Shown: in pieces, positions 13,071 through 25,307 of the stretch | Numbering within the stretch: the stretch's first letter is position 1 | Layout of the letters: the number at the start of each line of letters is the position of its first letter | Source of the DNA: Druceiella hillmani | Taxonomy: Eukaryota; Arthropoda; Insecta; Lepidoptera; Hepialidae | DNA length: 64,000 nt | NCBI GenBank assembly: GCA_039881145.1 | Contig: JAYKKI010000063.1 | Location: forward strand, 13,237,001-13,301,000 | Direction of reading: 5' to 3' | Made by a program: the position numbers and the translations under genes | The notes under the pieces: model-generated | Seen by the model: the letters and a program-made list of their open reading frames with translations, nothing else | The model's database searches: none | Told to the model about the DNA's origin: nothing

Positions 13071-15379
13071 TAGAAATTTATTTTCATTTGAAATAAACTT
13101 TTTATTCTCCAATTTAAAAACATGGGTCGAATAAAAAAATATTTTTTTATGCAGGTTGCAGGTAGTTTTATGGTCACATTGCGGGTTATTATTATTCCGT
13201 AATGATAGAGAAATAGATAATAAACGAACTTCATATAGAAAATGAAGAATTTAATGTAAGAAAATTTGGGTTTTTATTAAATTAATGAAAATTTTGGCGA
13301 AGAGCCTCGATATAGATCAGTTTCCGGTAAATTTAGTGAACTCTGGGAGAAAAAAATTGACCTGACTTATTTGAAAGCGCTTTATTATTTATCTATCATC
13401 TTAATAAATTAATAATTAATATGTAAATCTATATCTTAATAAATGAAATATCTAAAAAATACAATTAAGCGACGTCTGTTTCTCTGTATTTCCTTGTATT
13501 TATTTATAACGAAATTTTCGCTGCATAGATTTTAATACGGTTTTGAGTTAGGGCGATATTTGTTTAGCAAGATTTCTTTAATTTTTGCAGTAAATAAACC
13601 ACAGTGCGCATTCTTTTTAACTGCGATATACGAATATATATTTTTATGAAAATATAATAGCAAGGAAATATATTTTTTATGAATATTTGGAACTATAAAT
13701 AGTGAAGTTATCAAAAAGTATTCAATATGCAAGAACATAAAAATCTTACAGCATGCTATTACAATTAATATTTTAAGTATCGAAATTACGCGACTCAGTG
13801 GACTCTGAGGCCAGTGTTATAAATATTTACTTTATTTAATTCAACTAAAAAAAATTGTCTTGCGATAGGTATTTCTATTTTTTTTTTCAAAATATATTTA
13901 TTTTTTCATCTAGTTTTTTCAAAGTTCTCCCTATCGCATATAGTACACTTAATACAACTGTTTTACTTAATATTCAAAATATTTCCGAAATGCACTTTTT
14001 GACATAGCCTTTATATCGTGTAGCGATGTTATTTTTTGCTTCTCCTGTGATAAAACCGTGTTCTTTTATTGTTCACTTTATTTTTGAGCGAAGGAAATGG
14101 TTCTAATAGGCCATGTTCTATGAATATTGTAGTTGTAGCTTCACTACAAGGTTGCTTTTTGACAGATATTCTTTAATTAGTCATTTTTGAGCAGGTCGCG
14201 ATGCAACAGCAACGAATTCGTTTTTCGCAATTCATAAATTTTGTGTTTTTCGTAAAATATCATGAAATGTAGGTTAATTAAAAACTAATATTGAAAAATT
14301 ACAAAAAAATTATTAAAAATAAGCGTGTTATGGGCTACTAAATTTAATATAGTAACAATAATTCCCTAAGTCAATTGCTTTCGCAAAATTCAATCAGCGT
14401 TCATAAAAATAACATCAATATTCAATATTGCCACCCCTGTTTGAACGTTAATTTTATATTATAATGTTTAATATTATAATTAGGTAAATTTTTACGATTC
14501 GCTAGAGTTTTTCCCACTCCTTATCAGCTTGTGTTTTGTATTTATGATTTATGAAATAAAAGAGAAAAAATAATTAAAAACCCTATTCGGATTGTCTCAC
14601 GCAAATTTATGTCAAACTGTACAAAAAAGAGAAAAATTTATGTCAAACTGTACAGTTATAATAGAAAAAGATAATGATGTATATAAAGAAACTTGATGGA
14701 CATTTTAAGCAAAACATTGACTTTATTTAATCATTCTTTAGCAATTTGTTTCGACGTTGGTTTTGTAAATTTAACAATTTTTGTAAGAATTTGGCTTCTA
14801 TTATTTTCATATCCGCAATATTAGTTAAAATGTCTTCATTAGAGCCTTATTGGATACCAACTTCCTCCACGGGGCCATATGAGATACCTATTTCCTTCAC
14901 TTAGAGTGATAGGACGGTTCTCAATAACAAGTATTTTAATTTTTTCCATATTCTTACTCATAGTGACATGTTAGACCATTTAATCTTAACAGCCTTTTTG
15001 AAGAAGCATGCCACTAATAAACACTTAATTGTCTCATTCTAGACTTATTGAAAACTTTCTTCAACATTTATAGTACGTCACAGCATTTTATTTCATTCAA
15101 GCAGATCTTTTATAGTCATTGTTAAAAAGTAAATTGCGCAGCAAACTAATACACGTATTACTTACTTGCCTGTCAAAAACAAACAACACGCTCAATATAG
15201 GACGAGCTTGACTGAAAATGAATAATGGTGTGCAAAATTCAAATCTTATTTTGATCATGCTTTATGTATCCCTTTATAGCCTTCAGCAGTCTATGATGGA
15301 CAATTTGATTGTGTAAAGACAAGATGGCACGTCCTTAATCCCCTAATTATTGCGTTAGGTAATCAGATTTTAACCCTAA
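13071..15379. other. AT-rich intergenic DNA with a short tandem duplication
   Basis: Nothing coding recognised. A ~32-base tandem duplication (AATTTATGTCAAACTGTACA in each unit) is at 14603-14655. Confidence 0.45.
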
Positions 15380-15575
15380 TTTCTTCTTTTTCTTCTTAAG
15401 CTATACAGCCAGCAAGGCTGTCTCAGTCAGTTTCCGTCATTCATCCAGCCATCTCGCGCGTGGTCTGCCTCTCCTTCCCTTCCGCTCTGTTTTTTGGAGT
15501 TAATATTTTCACTCGGTTCTCATTCTCATACCTGTAGATATGGCCCAGCCATCTTAGTTGAGAGGCTTTTATTAC
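15380..15575 (-). mobile_element. LINE C-terminal remnant (RWLGH motif)
   Basis: The minus strand reads LRWLGHIYRYENENR followed, after a frameshift, by a basic stretch matching the GRRGRGRPRARWLDD-like C-terminus of insect endonuclease/RT non-LTR retrotransposons. The RWLGH motif is characteristic of the region downstream of the RT domain. It may be the 3' continuation of the RT fragment at 15954-16712, with the palindromic element at 15657-15895 inserted between them. Confidence 0.65.
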
Positions 15576-15656
15576 TTAACTGTATTTTTTCTCTGAATTT
15601 ATACTACAATACATTATTACATCTAATTCTCCAAACTCATTAATTTATCTTCATCC

Positions 15657-15895
15657 ACAATTAAATTAAACTACGTGATGTAGTATTATTTCTACTTTCT
15701 TTAAGTTCTTTACCACGACTTAGGTTTCGTTGTATTACAATATCCTGAGGTGGGCTATTAGCAAAGATCTTACTAATAGTATTTTTGCTAATAGCCCACC
15801 TAAAGGTGTTGTAATACAACGAAACCTAGGTCGTGATAAAGAACTTAAAGAAAGTGGAAATAATATTACATAACGTAGAAAACGATACAAAGCAT
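15657..15895. mobile_element. Palindromic hammerhead-family element, copy 1 (degenerate)
   Basis: Two inverted arms meet in a short spacer at about 15755-15794. The left arm begins ACAATTAAATT and the right arm is cut off after ACGTAG. Flanks carry near-identical 16-base words at 15640-15655 and 15896-15911 (one difference), which reads as a target-site duplication. The ribozyme core is damaged in both arms (CUAAAGG on plus, CUCAGGA on minus, against CUGAAGA in the best copies). It is inserted within LINE-derived sequence. Confidence 0.6.
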
Positions 15896-15953
15896 TTAAT
15901 TTATTTTCATCTTATTTATTGTTATTTTTAAATTTCATTAATTTATTTTCGTC

Positions 15954-16712
15954 TTATTTATTCATTGTCCAAGTTTCACTTCTATTTAGGACTATTAGTC
16001 TTACTAATGTCTTATATACCAGTATTTTTATGACACTACTTAAATGTTTTGATCTGAATTGCTTTCGTAAGCCGTAGTAGCATCTGTTAGCCATGTTGAT
16101 ACGATTTTTAGTTTCAGTTGTAATGTCATTATTGTTATTCACTAGTATAACCAAAATATTTAAATTACTCCACTTTCTCAAAAACATGATCATTTATTTT
16201 TAGTGATAAAGGAACTAGGCTCCTGTTTGTCTCTGCCATGTCCTTGGTTTTTTCTTTATCGATTATTAGACCAATATTTTTGCTGCTTTCTCCCCAAAAT
16301 ATTTCTGCCCAAAATGTTTCTTCTGCTGCTATCTTAGTTCTTTCCACAATGTCAATGTCATCTGCAAAGGCTAATAACTGTACTAACTTTGTGGAAATTG
16401 TCTTTTGTACTTGTATACCAGAATCTCTAAATGCTTTTTCTAAGGCAATATTGAGCAAATAAAATGAAAGAAAATCTCATTGCTTTATTTTTTTCAGTAT
16501 AAAAGACATTTAACAGCTCCGTTTCTAACTTATTCTACAATTTACTTTTCTAAGGGTCATTTTTATGAGGTTTATCAACTTTTTTGGTGTTCCCAGCGCC
16601 AACATCGCTTGAAATAGTTTTCCTCTATCGATACTATTATAGGCTACCCTAAAATCGATAAACAGGTGGTGTGTATTTATATCATACTCTTTCATCTATT
16701 CTATAATTTGTT
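15954..16712 (-). mobile_element. Non-LTR retrotransposon reverse transcriptase, decayed fragment
   Basis: On the minus strand, from 16712: a segment reading YDINTHHLFIDFRVAYNSID, then QAMLALGTPKKLINLIKM, then after stops and frameshifts LFNIALEKAFRDSGIQ-like sequence, QLLAFADDIDIVERT with the catalytic FADD box (about 16349), and finally MANRCYYGLRKQF, KILVYKTLVR and SETWTMNK. That is the RT finger/palm order plus the thumb region of arthropod endonuclease-RT elements. The first catalytic Asp (FIDF) and the FADD pair are present, but the frame is broken at least twice. The endonuclease is missing at the 5' side, where GC-rich sequence begins at about 16740. It encodes no functional product. 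Confidence 0.88.
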
Positions 16713-16740
16713 CTTACCAATAACAATTATAAAATATAAC

Positions 16741-16930
16741 ATTCACCGGCTCGGTGTAGTGGCCGCTCAAGACGATGACGTACCGTCGGCCGCGACCGTG
16801 GGAAGTGTCACACGCAGCGCGGCCGGCGCTCGCGCTGTACTGGCTCGTCTGATGCAGCGCTACGGCCAGTGACGTATCTTGGTCGACAAAGGTCGGGGTT
16901 CGAATATCGTTGTTTTTCGTAGGCAGTCGA
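16741..16930. repeat. GC-rich SINE-like block
   Basis: A sharply GC-rich insert (CGGCCGCGACCGTGGG, GCGCGGCCGGCGCTCGCG) ending in GGTCGGGGTTCGAATATCG, which resembles a tRNA-type B box. A possible A-box-like word, GGTGTAGTGGCCG, lies about 140 bases upstream, too far for a simple tRNA. No second copy occurs in this window. A SINE head is my best guess, weakly held. Confidence 0.3.
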
Positions 16931-17325
16931 TAAATATGATTAACGTTTGGAACAAAGATAAATTAATATTTTAACCTTGTCTTTTTTCGCATCCTCAGGT
17001 TTGTTCCATGCCATCTTGTTATTTATTTGCTATATCTGCATTTTGTTGCTGTATTTCCAAGACTTCAAGAAGTTACATATGTGCAAAAGATTTTTGTATC
17101 AACTATATAACAATTTTGTAAATAAAAATATATCTTATTTTTAAAACTTCTAAAAATGGGTAATATAGTATAATCAAATTGGATGCAGTAATTGTTGAAG
17201 TAACGACTAATTGTTAAGAGTACGGTAACACACTATGCACACGCGATACCATACCAATAAGAAAATATTTTATAAGTAAACTAACAAATGAAAGAGATAT
17301 AAAAAAGAAATATGAAATGAAAAGA

Positions 17326-17391
17326 TACAAAAAATAACATATTCTAATAACTGAGGGATACAGCTCAGTTAACAGAATATGTTACTTTTTG
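17326..17391. repeat. Imperfect hairpin, ~28-bp arms
   Basis: CAAAAAATAACATATTCT and AGAATATGTTACTTTTTGG are inverted around a central TAACTGAGGGATACAGCTCAGTTA core that also self-pairs. This gives one extended stem with a few mismatches. No coding content is nearby. Confidence 0.55.
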
Positions 17392-17754
17392 GTCCCAAAT
17401 GTTTTTTTCTCGGAACTAAATTTCATGTGGAACATTCACTCTTAACTCCAAAGTTATAAATAGTTTTAAGTTAAATTAAATTTTTTAATTGGAAAAAATA
17501 GCTCCAATTTCGTATTCAGCTTTCAATAAAAAAACAGATAAGTTTAAATAATTATCTCCACTGTTTTTCCCGTCGGAAAAAGCGGAACATTGTTAATTAA
17601 GTTTCAAACGTTAGCAATGAATTAGCGTTAGAAATATTTTCATTAGCGGAAAATTGTCTTTTACCTGTAAGTAGTTTAGAAGTAAAACAACCGCATTATG
17701 AAACTGGGCAGTGAAGACAAAATAAAATATTGAACGAAACAAAACAAAATATTG

Positions 17755-17960
17755 TTAATCGATGTCGATAACGAATCAAAGTCTTGCCGCAACCAGTTCC
17801 GCGTAGCAACCGCGTTCAATGACTCGGCAAACTCGGCCCGGGACTACCGCGGGATATGAGACGAGTACTTTCGGCTTATAGACGCCGATGTCGATAGCGT
17901 CGTCTGTATCGACTATCGTATTATTGCAACTCGATGTCGGCTACTTGCGATTTGTTTTTC
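17755..17960. other. GC-richer island, possible conserved non-coding element
   Basis: The block contains CGATGTCGATAACG near its start and GATGTCGATAGCGTCGTC near its end. It has several repeats of TCGATGTCG and lacks a long open frame. It stands out from the AT-rich flanks. Confidence 0.25.
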
Positions 17961-18175
17961 TTTTCTTTGCTTTTCCATGATTCGATTGGTTTGGTTTTTT
18001 ATTATTTCGTTTTCGAGAATTGAATTTAATGTGAATCACCGTGGCGGATATGACACATTGATTTTTTGACAATTATCTTAATACGTACTTGATGCTGTTG
18101 AAAAATTTTGGTTTTATTAGTTTACTTTCTTATAGTGAAAGCGATGCCATCAAATTGAAACATCTTTATTTTAAA

Positions 18176-18231
18176 ATTGTTTTCAAACAACGTGTCTCTT
18201 ATAATTGTTTTCAAACAACGTGTCTCTTATC
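18176..18231. repeat. Short tandem duplication, ~29 bp x 2
   Basis: ATTGTTTTCAAACAACGTGT followed by CTCTTAT is repeated directly. It creates part of a spurious plus-strand frame at 18177-18389. Confidence 0.85.
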
Positions 18232-19420
18232 AATTATTTATAAGGCTATTGAAATTTGATCATTTTAATTATCCGAAAATTTGCAGACAGTTTTTAATTA
18301 ACTGCGCTGCGCAGCGTTTTACAATCACTCTCGAAAAGGATTCAAATGGAAGACTTTTTGGCATCAAACCTTATAGTTATGGTTGTTAACCATGAATATA
18401 AAGTTAAAGTGTATGTCTCTTCTTCTTCCTTCTTTAGTATAATACGTTAACCGGAAGCACAACTGCTCTTGTCTAGATATAACCATAACTGTTTTTAAAG
18501 GTTATAATTTCAGTGGGTTTGTTAGAAAAATCTTAAACCATAGTTTCAAAAATTTAATGTCATTTGATTTGAGTGTGTTGGTCACCATTGTACTACCATT
18601 TGTTAGATGTCATGGTAAAGCCATGTTATCTCTTAAAAAATCAATTTGAGGATGTTGTCATCAATTTTAAAGTAAAGATGAGCGACAAGTTTTTATATTA
18701 AATGTTTTTTGATAAGAACATGGTAATAATAACATAGAAAAAAAATATTTTATAAATGCAAATAGACTTCTAATTTTAAAATTTTTTTTCGTAATTTATC
18801 TAAAATATGATTAATCAATATGTATAAATTTTAAGTTAATAATTTTTTTTGATAATATTTGCGCTACGCAACTTTGAGTGCAATGGCCTTGCGTGAATTT
18901 ACTGTCTTTATACATTTTATATAATCAAGTAAATAATTTTATTAAGAATTGTTAATAATAAATCGATAGAATTCAAAATATGAAAAAGTTACGATGTTTG
19001 TATAAAATATATTTTCATCCTTATTTTTTTCAAGATATCAAAATTTCTTTCGGACCTTGATGAAAAAATTTAAATCAAAATTAATAAATTATGTTATAAG
19101 AGCTTATATTGCTGGTTTTGTTTTGTCATAGAAAGATGCTACTACATCTTTCACTCAAAACTCAAAATATAGTATAAATTTAGAATACTAAAAATGTAAA
19201 GTAAATATGAAATGTCGAAAATTGAAAAAATACACAAATAAAATCTAATTGAAATACGTTTATTTTACAGGTACCTGCGTCTTATTCTCTTCAGGGAGGG
19301 ATCTTTATTTTATAACAATTAATAGGTAAGTGAGAAAAGAAATAAATGAGACATTTTAAAATTAGACTGTAAATAGTGATATCATAATTTTAAGTCACAA
19401 GTTGATCCGGAGTGAAAAAT
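18232..19420. other. AT-rich intergenic DNA, nothing recognised
   Basis: No supported coding sequence or repeat structure on either strand. Confidence 0.45.
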
Positions 19421-19560
19421 ATTTTTGACACATTGTAAAAATTGAGCGAGTTATGAAAGTTTAAACTTAACACTTAGACAAGGACGGTAATAATACATTG
19501 TGACGTCACTTTAAGTAATGCTCATTGCATTCTATAAAAGTGGATGAGACAGAGAGATAT
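19420..19560. repeat. Dispersed repeat, copy A (inverted copy at 59.7 kb)
   Basis: The sequence AAAGTTTAAACTTAACAC then TTAGACAAGGACGGTAAT through AGACAGAGAGATATC matches the reverse complement of 59715-59835 over about 130 bases with scattered differences. It is a moderately old dispersed repeat of unknown class. Confidence 0.6.
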
Positions 19561-19580
19561 CTCTATTCTACACCGACTAT

Positions 19581-19627
19581 TAAATTTAGACACTCGCTAA
19601 TTAGCTATTAACGAATGTCTAAATTTT
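19581..19627. repeat. Imperfect hairpin
   Basis: TAAATTTAGACACTCG and CGAATGTCTAAATTTTA are near-perfect inverted arms around a short core containing GCTAATTAGC, itself a palindrome. It follows directly after the dispersed repeat copy A and may be part of it. Confidence 0.55.
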
Positions 19628-20388
19628 ATTTTTTTTCATTACAGGTTTTTAATTAGTGTGTAAACTTTTTCATGATATTTTACTAATAACTGTAAATTGA
19701 TTACATTCATCTTATACAAATACACTGTAATTAATTTTAGACAATAGATTTCTATGTAGTAAAATAAAATATTTTAAACAACGATCGAATGAAATATAAT
19801 CATGACATTAAATTCAATGTTTATACAATAAAATAATTACAAAACGTATATAGCCCACATATCAAACAAAAAAATGACGACATCAAACTATGTAACTTTA
19901 TATGTATAAAACAAAAGGTCAAAGTAGTAGACGTGTTAGAAAGTAAATCTGCTTGCCTAACGGTTGACGGCGTTTCAATGGTTGTAGGTAAATTTTTAAT
20001 AGTTTTCAATCTTTCTTGGTTAATTAAAGTCAAGTTAGGTTAGAGATTACCTAAAATGGATTATTTAACTAGTTTAGGCATTATGTTACCATCTTAGTCG
20101 TTACTTCCATAATATCATAATTTTTGACGTGAAAAATCTTTAAAATCGATGCAGCGCGTGGGGAGGCCATTGCGCCCAAATTGGCGACAGTTTCTATCCA
20201 AGTACAGTTATATATCATATCATTAGACTAAAAAAATACCTAATAACTATTAGACGACTGATATAATATTTTATAGCTAAATTTTTACTTATGGGTCTAT
20301 GGCGAATAAAATAAAACACATTTAGTTCATTTGGAACAATTATGTACGAAACAATAGTTATTAAATGATAGTACTATTTACAGAAAAA
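19628..20388. other. AT-rich intergenic DNA beside the Tc1 remnant
   Basis: No gene recognised. It may include the 3' flank or terminal inverted repeat of the Tc1 element, but I could not identify a matching repeat on the other side. Confidence 0.4.
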
Positions 20389-21600
20389 TTAATATTTTAT
20401 ATGATTCCCTTTTGCAGCAATAAGAGCTGCTATTATTTGAGGCATACTCTCTGCACAACCTTTGGCTTTACTGAATTTCCTCTTCATTAATTCCCATATA
20501 TTTTCTATTGGGTTCATGTCTGGGGAATTGCCAGGCCAGTCCAAAACAGTGATATTTTTATTAGCTAAAAACTTGTGGGTTGCCTTTGCTTTATTGCATG
20601 GAGCTCCATTGTGCATAAAAATTGGTTCTTTCCGATTTTTATCCAAACCATTCAACACATTGACAGCTGAAGCAAGACGCGTTCTTGAAGACGATCAGTA
20701 CCTTTAAAATTAATCACAGACCACACCATGATGGACGTAGGATATTCCGCGGTTGGAATAATAAAGTCAGGATGGTATTTTTTATCGGGCCTTCTTCTTA
20801 CAAACTCTGATTTATCAGTCATAACCTGGAAAATTGACTCATCCGAAAAGCAAACCTGTTCAACAAGAAAATGTTCTTAATGACTAGTATTTTTATGGCA
20901 TATATGGAAAATAAGAATGAATGCTATTGATATTTACCTTTTTCCAATCTCCAACTCAAATTTTTTTGTATTTTCGAGCCCAGTTCATCCGTTTTTTAAT
21001 CATAACCCTAGTAAGCTTCGGTTTGCGAGCGGTTTTCTCGCCATCAACACAACTTCTGTAAGTCGACGCTGCACGGTATGCTGCGAAACTTGAGAATCCT
21101 TGTTGGTTATAAGCTGAGTCAACATATTCTTTGGTATTTTAATATTTTTTAAGCATATATTACGTATTTTCTGTTGGTCCTCGGAGTTGTTATTCGCTTT
21201 CTCTCGCAGTTGCCTTTACGCTTGCGTTATTAATTGTCGTCAGAATTAATTCTCTTTTTTATATATTTCACTGAGCTTCTCAATACTCCCACTATATTTG
21301 CTGTTGCATACTGTAATATCCTGTGTTCCTTGAGCAACCCTGATATTTTCTCAATTTTTTTTGGTGACAAGGCAGAAATCTTTCCCAGCCTAAAAATCAA
21401 AGAATTGTATAAATTGACCGACAAGCAAAAATTTTGTGATAAATATTTTACAATAAATATGGTAAAATATATGTAATAAATAATAAAATAGGATCAATTG
21501 AATACCGTATAATATAGTATTGAATATTAGTAACCGAAAAACACCGTGCTATTTCTGCAACGACCTCTTGGTTACTGTAACTCAATATTGACATAACAAT
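20389..21600 (-). mobile_element. Tc1/mariner transposase, decayed, with apparent intron
   Basis: Reading the minus strand, about 21590-21230 gives helix-turn-helix-like sequence (SNQEVVAEIARCFSVT; further on LSPKKIEKISGLLKEHR and ANIVGVLRSSVKYIKKR). About 21060-20940 gives KPKLTRVMIKKRMNWARKY. Then come VCFSDESIFQ (first catalytic Asp), PTSIMVWS and, at 20658-20389, MHNGAPC and DWPGNSPDMNPIENIWELMK. The Asn of MHNGAPC stands where the second catalytic Asp is expected, and 34 residues separate it from the Glu of NPIE, the Tc1 DD34E spacing. Stops and frameshifts break the 5' half. Between DWKK and VCFSDES lies an 82-base insert (20856-20937) with GT and AG ends in phase 0. No terminal inverted repeats were found. 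Confidence 0.88.
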
Positions 21601-22404
21601 TCAGTGCTGCTAGTTCTACAAATTCTTGTAGAATGTTGCCAGAACAATTAATAAATTAATCACAACGTTATTTAATCTAAGCAAGTTCTTATTGCCTTTA
21701 ATTTTCTAGAAAAAGTTATTATTAACTTTATTTTTATTATGTATCTAATAATATGGCATACTACTGTAATTTTAGACTTCAACGACTCGGCTTAAAACAG
21801 ATATAGTGCATGGTCCCGTTTTAAAGAGGACGGATGAGTTTTTGTTAGTAAATTCGTGGCGATCAAAAGTTGCAAATTACCTATGCGCCAAGTGAACACA
21901 TAGTTTTCGACCAATAGATTTGATATTTGAAAGAGGTATTCAATCAATTTGAAAGTTATATGTATCCTATTTCTCTAATTAAATTTATTAAATACAGTAG
22001 TATTTAATAAACTTAAGTTGCAAATGAATTAAGCGATTCAAAACAAACATTTGGTTAATTTCAATATATTATACACGATTGACATTTTCACGAAAATAAC
22101 TGTGAGAGTATCCGACACCGCAATCTTTTTTCCGTTCGCGTTTCCGCATTGCCTCATTTACATTTTGAAAACTCTCGCATAATTTTTTGATATCTTCTCA
22201 CCTACCTTTACTTATGCTGGAAACTCAAGCACTGGAAATGATGTCAGAGCAATTTAAATTATGTAAGTGTACTAAGCCAGAAGTATTGAGCTTGTCAATG
22301 CCTTTCGTTATTTCTTAATATTTAATTTAATTTTACCAATTTTTTCTTCAACAGAATTGTTGATATTAATAACACTTGCTATTCTTAGCTTTCCTTTAAG
22401 ATAT
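21601..22404. other. AT-rich intergenic DNA, nothing recognised
   Basis: No open frame with domain-like content and no repeat pair detected. Confidence 0.45.
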
Positions 22405-22770
22405 TTTTAGGGTTCCGTACCTTAAAAGGAAAAATGGAACCCTTGATAAAATCACTTACGTGTCTGCCCATATGTCCGTTACAGTCGTTTTCCTCAGAGA
22501 CCGTTTCATGTAGAAACTTGGAACTATGCACAGTAATAAAACATATTAACTCGTATATACAGGTAAAAATAAAAAAATATTCATTTGGAAATTTTAAGTA
22601 GGGCAAATTAAGTACATAGATTTTTTTTAAAATTCCATATATTGTGTGAGGTGTCGTTTGAAAGAATTAGTTATAAGGGTCTCGAAAATATTTTTTTCAC
22701 AATTTTTTATATCTCCTTAAATATACTGAAAAATACGCAAAAAAGTTTGTTCCTCCCCCCCTTGGCTTTG
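22405..22770 (+). repeat. GGTTCCGTACC-type dispersed repeat
   Basis: Begins AGGGTTCCGTACC and carries ATGGAACCCTTGATAAAATC, then a Cys/pyrimidine-rich stretch. The GGTTCCGTACC...GGAACCCTT pair is a hallmark of an abundant arthropod repeat tail, and the two halves can pair as a small hairpin. A related shorter remnant is at 5970-6110. It is non-coding; the minus-strand frame at 22385-22606 is a shadow. Confidence 0.6.
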
Positions 22771-23016
22771 AAATTACTCAACATAAAATTATGAAAAAAA
22801 CGCAGGTTTTTATCAGTCTATGAAAATGGTTGTAGGAAAACCATATCGATGATTCCAGGTGTTGTAATTTTCGAAATATTCCCGATGTTTTTAGACTTAT
22901 GAAATATATTGTAGGCAATATAAATATATTGTTCTATTTTCTAAGTTAATTTTCTCATAAAACATAGTGTTATATGTATAGAAAAGAACGTCTTCAATAA
23001 TTTATTTTAATTAAAA

Positions 23017-23443
23017 CTAGCGTGACCCGTGCGAAGTCTTCGCATTATTTATTCCATTATGAAGCTCAGATGACAGATCAAACAAATATTTTACTAAAAT
23101 TGACATATAGAGGCGCAAGTATCAAAAGCATTGAGCTAAAGCGCCACTTTATTTATACGCGAGTGGATTTGAAATTAAACAAAAATTTTACCGACCGTCA
23201 ATCATATTCATGTTGAGCCGTTAGATGGCAGCATTGCTGTTTTGTGTATATAATTTTAATAATTAATTAATTTACAAAAACAATAGCAATAATAAATTTT
23301 TTAGTTGTGGATGCCGGTAGAGCAAGCAATTATCTATAAAATGATATATAATTTATGTGGATTAGTTGTGAGGTTTTTTCTAAAAAGGGAGTGTAACATC
23401 TTAACCTTAGCGTATTAATATATATGATGATGATGATGATGAT
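23017..23443 (-). mobile_element. Non-autonomous Helitron, copy 1
   Basis: Read on the minus strand the element starts near a TCATCATC run followed by ATATATTAATACGC. It ends with a GC hairpin (GCGAAGACTTCGC), 11 bases, and CTAG followed by T. That combination of 5' TC, a 3' hairpin just before CTRR, and insertion next to T fits a Helitron. A copy of ~95% identity by eye, in the opposite orientation, is at 45236-45652. It encodes no protein: the rolling-circle Rep/helicase is absent, so it would depend on an autonomous partner. The 5' boundary is uncertain by about 10 bases because it is embedded in a GAT microsatellite. Confidence 0.7.
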
Positions 23444-24699
23444 TCAAATCTGCCTTTGTCAAACGCTTTTACTTTCTGCTTGAAATGGTATTAAGATTTG
23501 TGCTATCTTGACTTAGATCGGTTAAAAACATTAGAATGCATTCAAAACTTATGTTATAATTATATTTCTGTATTTAGGTCACATCTAAATTAGGGAAAAA
23601 CACATAGTATACTAAATTCTTATATTCCATATCTGCTTTTAATGTAATGAAGAATCCTTGCAGTTTGGCTCATTTTAATTCTTACTCTACGAGTATTCCT
23701 TTACTATACATCTCGTCAAACTCTGGAACACATGTCATTCCAAAATGGAATATAAAACCACAGATTTACGTTTTGAAATGTTGCCTCGAAAAGGTAATTC
23801 CTGGTTTGATTCTTCATCATTACTATATCCATTATCCATTTTTCTGCCGTCTGGTCCCGTCCCGTTCCTCGTGGTGGTAATAATGCATTTGTATTTGTAA
23901 GGTTTGCAACATTGTCGGTTACATTTCCCTCCTCATTGACAATGTAAAATGCGTGATCTTTCCCCGTACAAATTTAATAGAAACAAAGCTACGTTAAAAA
24001 GTGAATCTAGCTAGCTATTAATAGCAGTAAATTATCATCTCGCACATGTTAATACTTAAATTATTTCTTCTTAAATAACTAAGATATGCTATACTTATAA
24101 TTTTCGCCGACTCTGTATTGAAGTCTTCTACAGCACTAATTTCTGAACGTGTAACGTTTTGTTGACCGAAAGAGATTGGTTATGTCGCGTTTAATTGTGC
24201 GAAGCGAAGTCTTAAATTTGATTGGTGTTGAGCCAATCGGCCGTGTGTATGCGTGCGTGTGTGTGTGTTACACGACTTCCATAAAACTCAATAGAAAAAA
24301 AGAAATTAAAGAAATTTTCGCAGTAATATTGCTTATATCATTTGTAGAATCGAGCTTTTGATGAAAATCCGCCATTTTGAACAACCATTTTGGAAATAAG
24401 TAAAAAAAACCTTTTTTTGAAAATGTTGAGGGTGAATTGTCTGAAAGGTGTTAAGAGTACATTACCATATGTATGACTATTTTTAAAATGTTATATCTTT
24501 GCCGCTATTCAGGGGCAACAATTTTGAAAATGAACAGTTCATGTAAAAAAGTTTCTTTTTGAAAAAGTAGGTACACCAGAAGTTTGAAAAAGTAGTAATA
24601 CGTAAGTAAATACGTACGTATAACAGCTAAAGTACAAGTAAACAGTCAACAAACTGCGATGAAGGTCCGACACGATTTTCAAACTTAATAGCTATTAAT
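23444..24699. other. AT-rich intergenic DNA with a short (GT)n
   Basis: No gene supported. A GTGTGTGTGTG run lies at about 24256-24270. The plus-strand frames at 23647-23880 and 24176-24361 have no recognisable domains. Confidence 0.4.
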
Positions 24700-25230
24700 T
24701 TTAATTAGTGTGAAAAAAAATTAATATCTTGGGACAGTAATACGCTTCTATTCTTTGCCAGCTAAAAGAAGTAGTTAAAAAAACAGATCAGTAATTAAAA
24801 ACAAAGTTTCCGCCTTTTGGACAATAGCGCCCCAATTCATATAGCACTATTTGCTAAGATCGCTGTATGCGAGCAGAAGAAATCAGTCACCCACTAAGTA
24901 ATCCGGATCAGAACTCGAGTGATTTTTTTTCCTCTTTCAAACGAAAACCTATTTGATATACGATAATTCATGTTATTAACGAGAGATCTTCTTGTTAACT
25001 TAAATATGTTAATTGATCAATGTAATAAGTACATGAGTGTAAATAAGAATGACTAGGAAAAATTATGGAAAACATGGCTATTTACTCAACGCTTTTCTTT
25101 CATACGTGTTTAATTTAAAGCAAGCTTCTCGTAACACACATGTCAACCTACTTCTGTGAAACTGCTACTAGTCGACGTAATTGGGACTTTATTAATGGAG
25201 TATCACATGACAGGACCTATTGATTAAAGA
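24700..25230. repeat. 0.53-kb inverted repeat, left copy
   Basis: Matches the reverse complement of 28972-29530 nearly end to end. Landmarks shared by both include GGACAGTAATACGCTTCTAT, GATCCGGATTAC-type sequence near TCACTCGAGTTCTG, and GACAGGACCTATTGATTAAAG at the inner end. Copies differ by scattered substitutions and small indels. It shows no coding potential. The pair encloses 3.7 kb. Confidence 0.85.
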
Positions 25231-25248
25231 TCATAATATATATATATA

Positions 25249-25305
<57 letters not shown>
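25231..25305. repeat. (AT)n microsatellite
   Basis: About 70 bases of almost pure AT dinucleotide, next to the inner end of the inverted repeat. Confidence 0.9.

Positions 25306-25307
<2 letters not shown>

Noticed and set aside
16741..16930. A tRNA gene (GGTTCGAA B-box-like word)
   Set aside because: No cloverleaf could be drawn and the A-box-like word is about 140 bases away; kept only as a weak SINE-like call.
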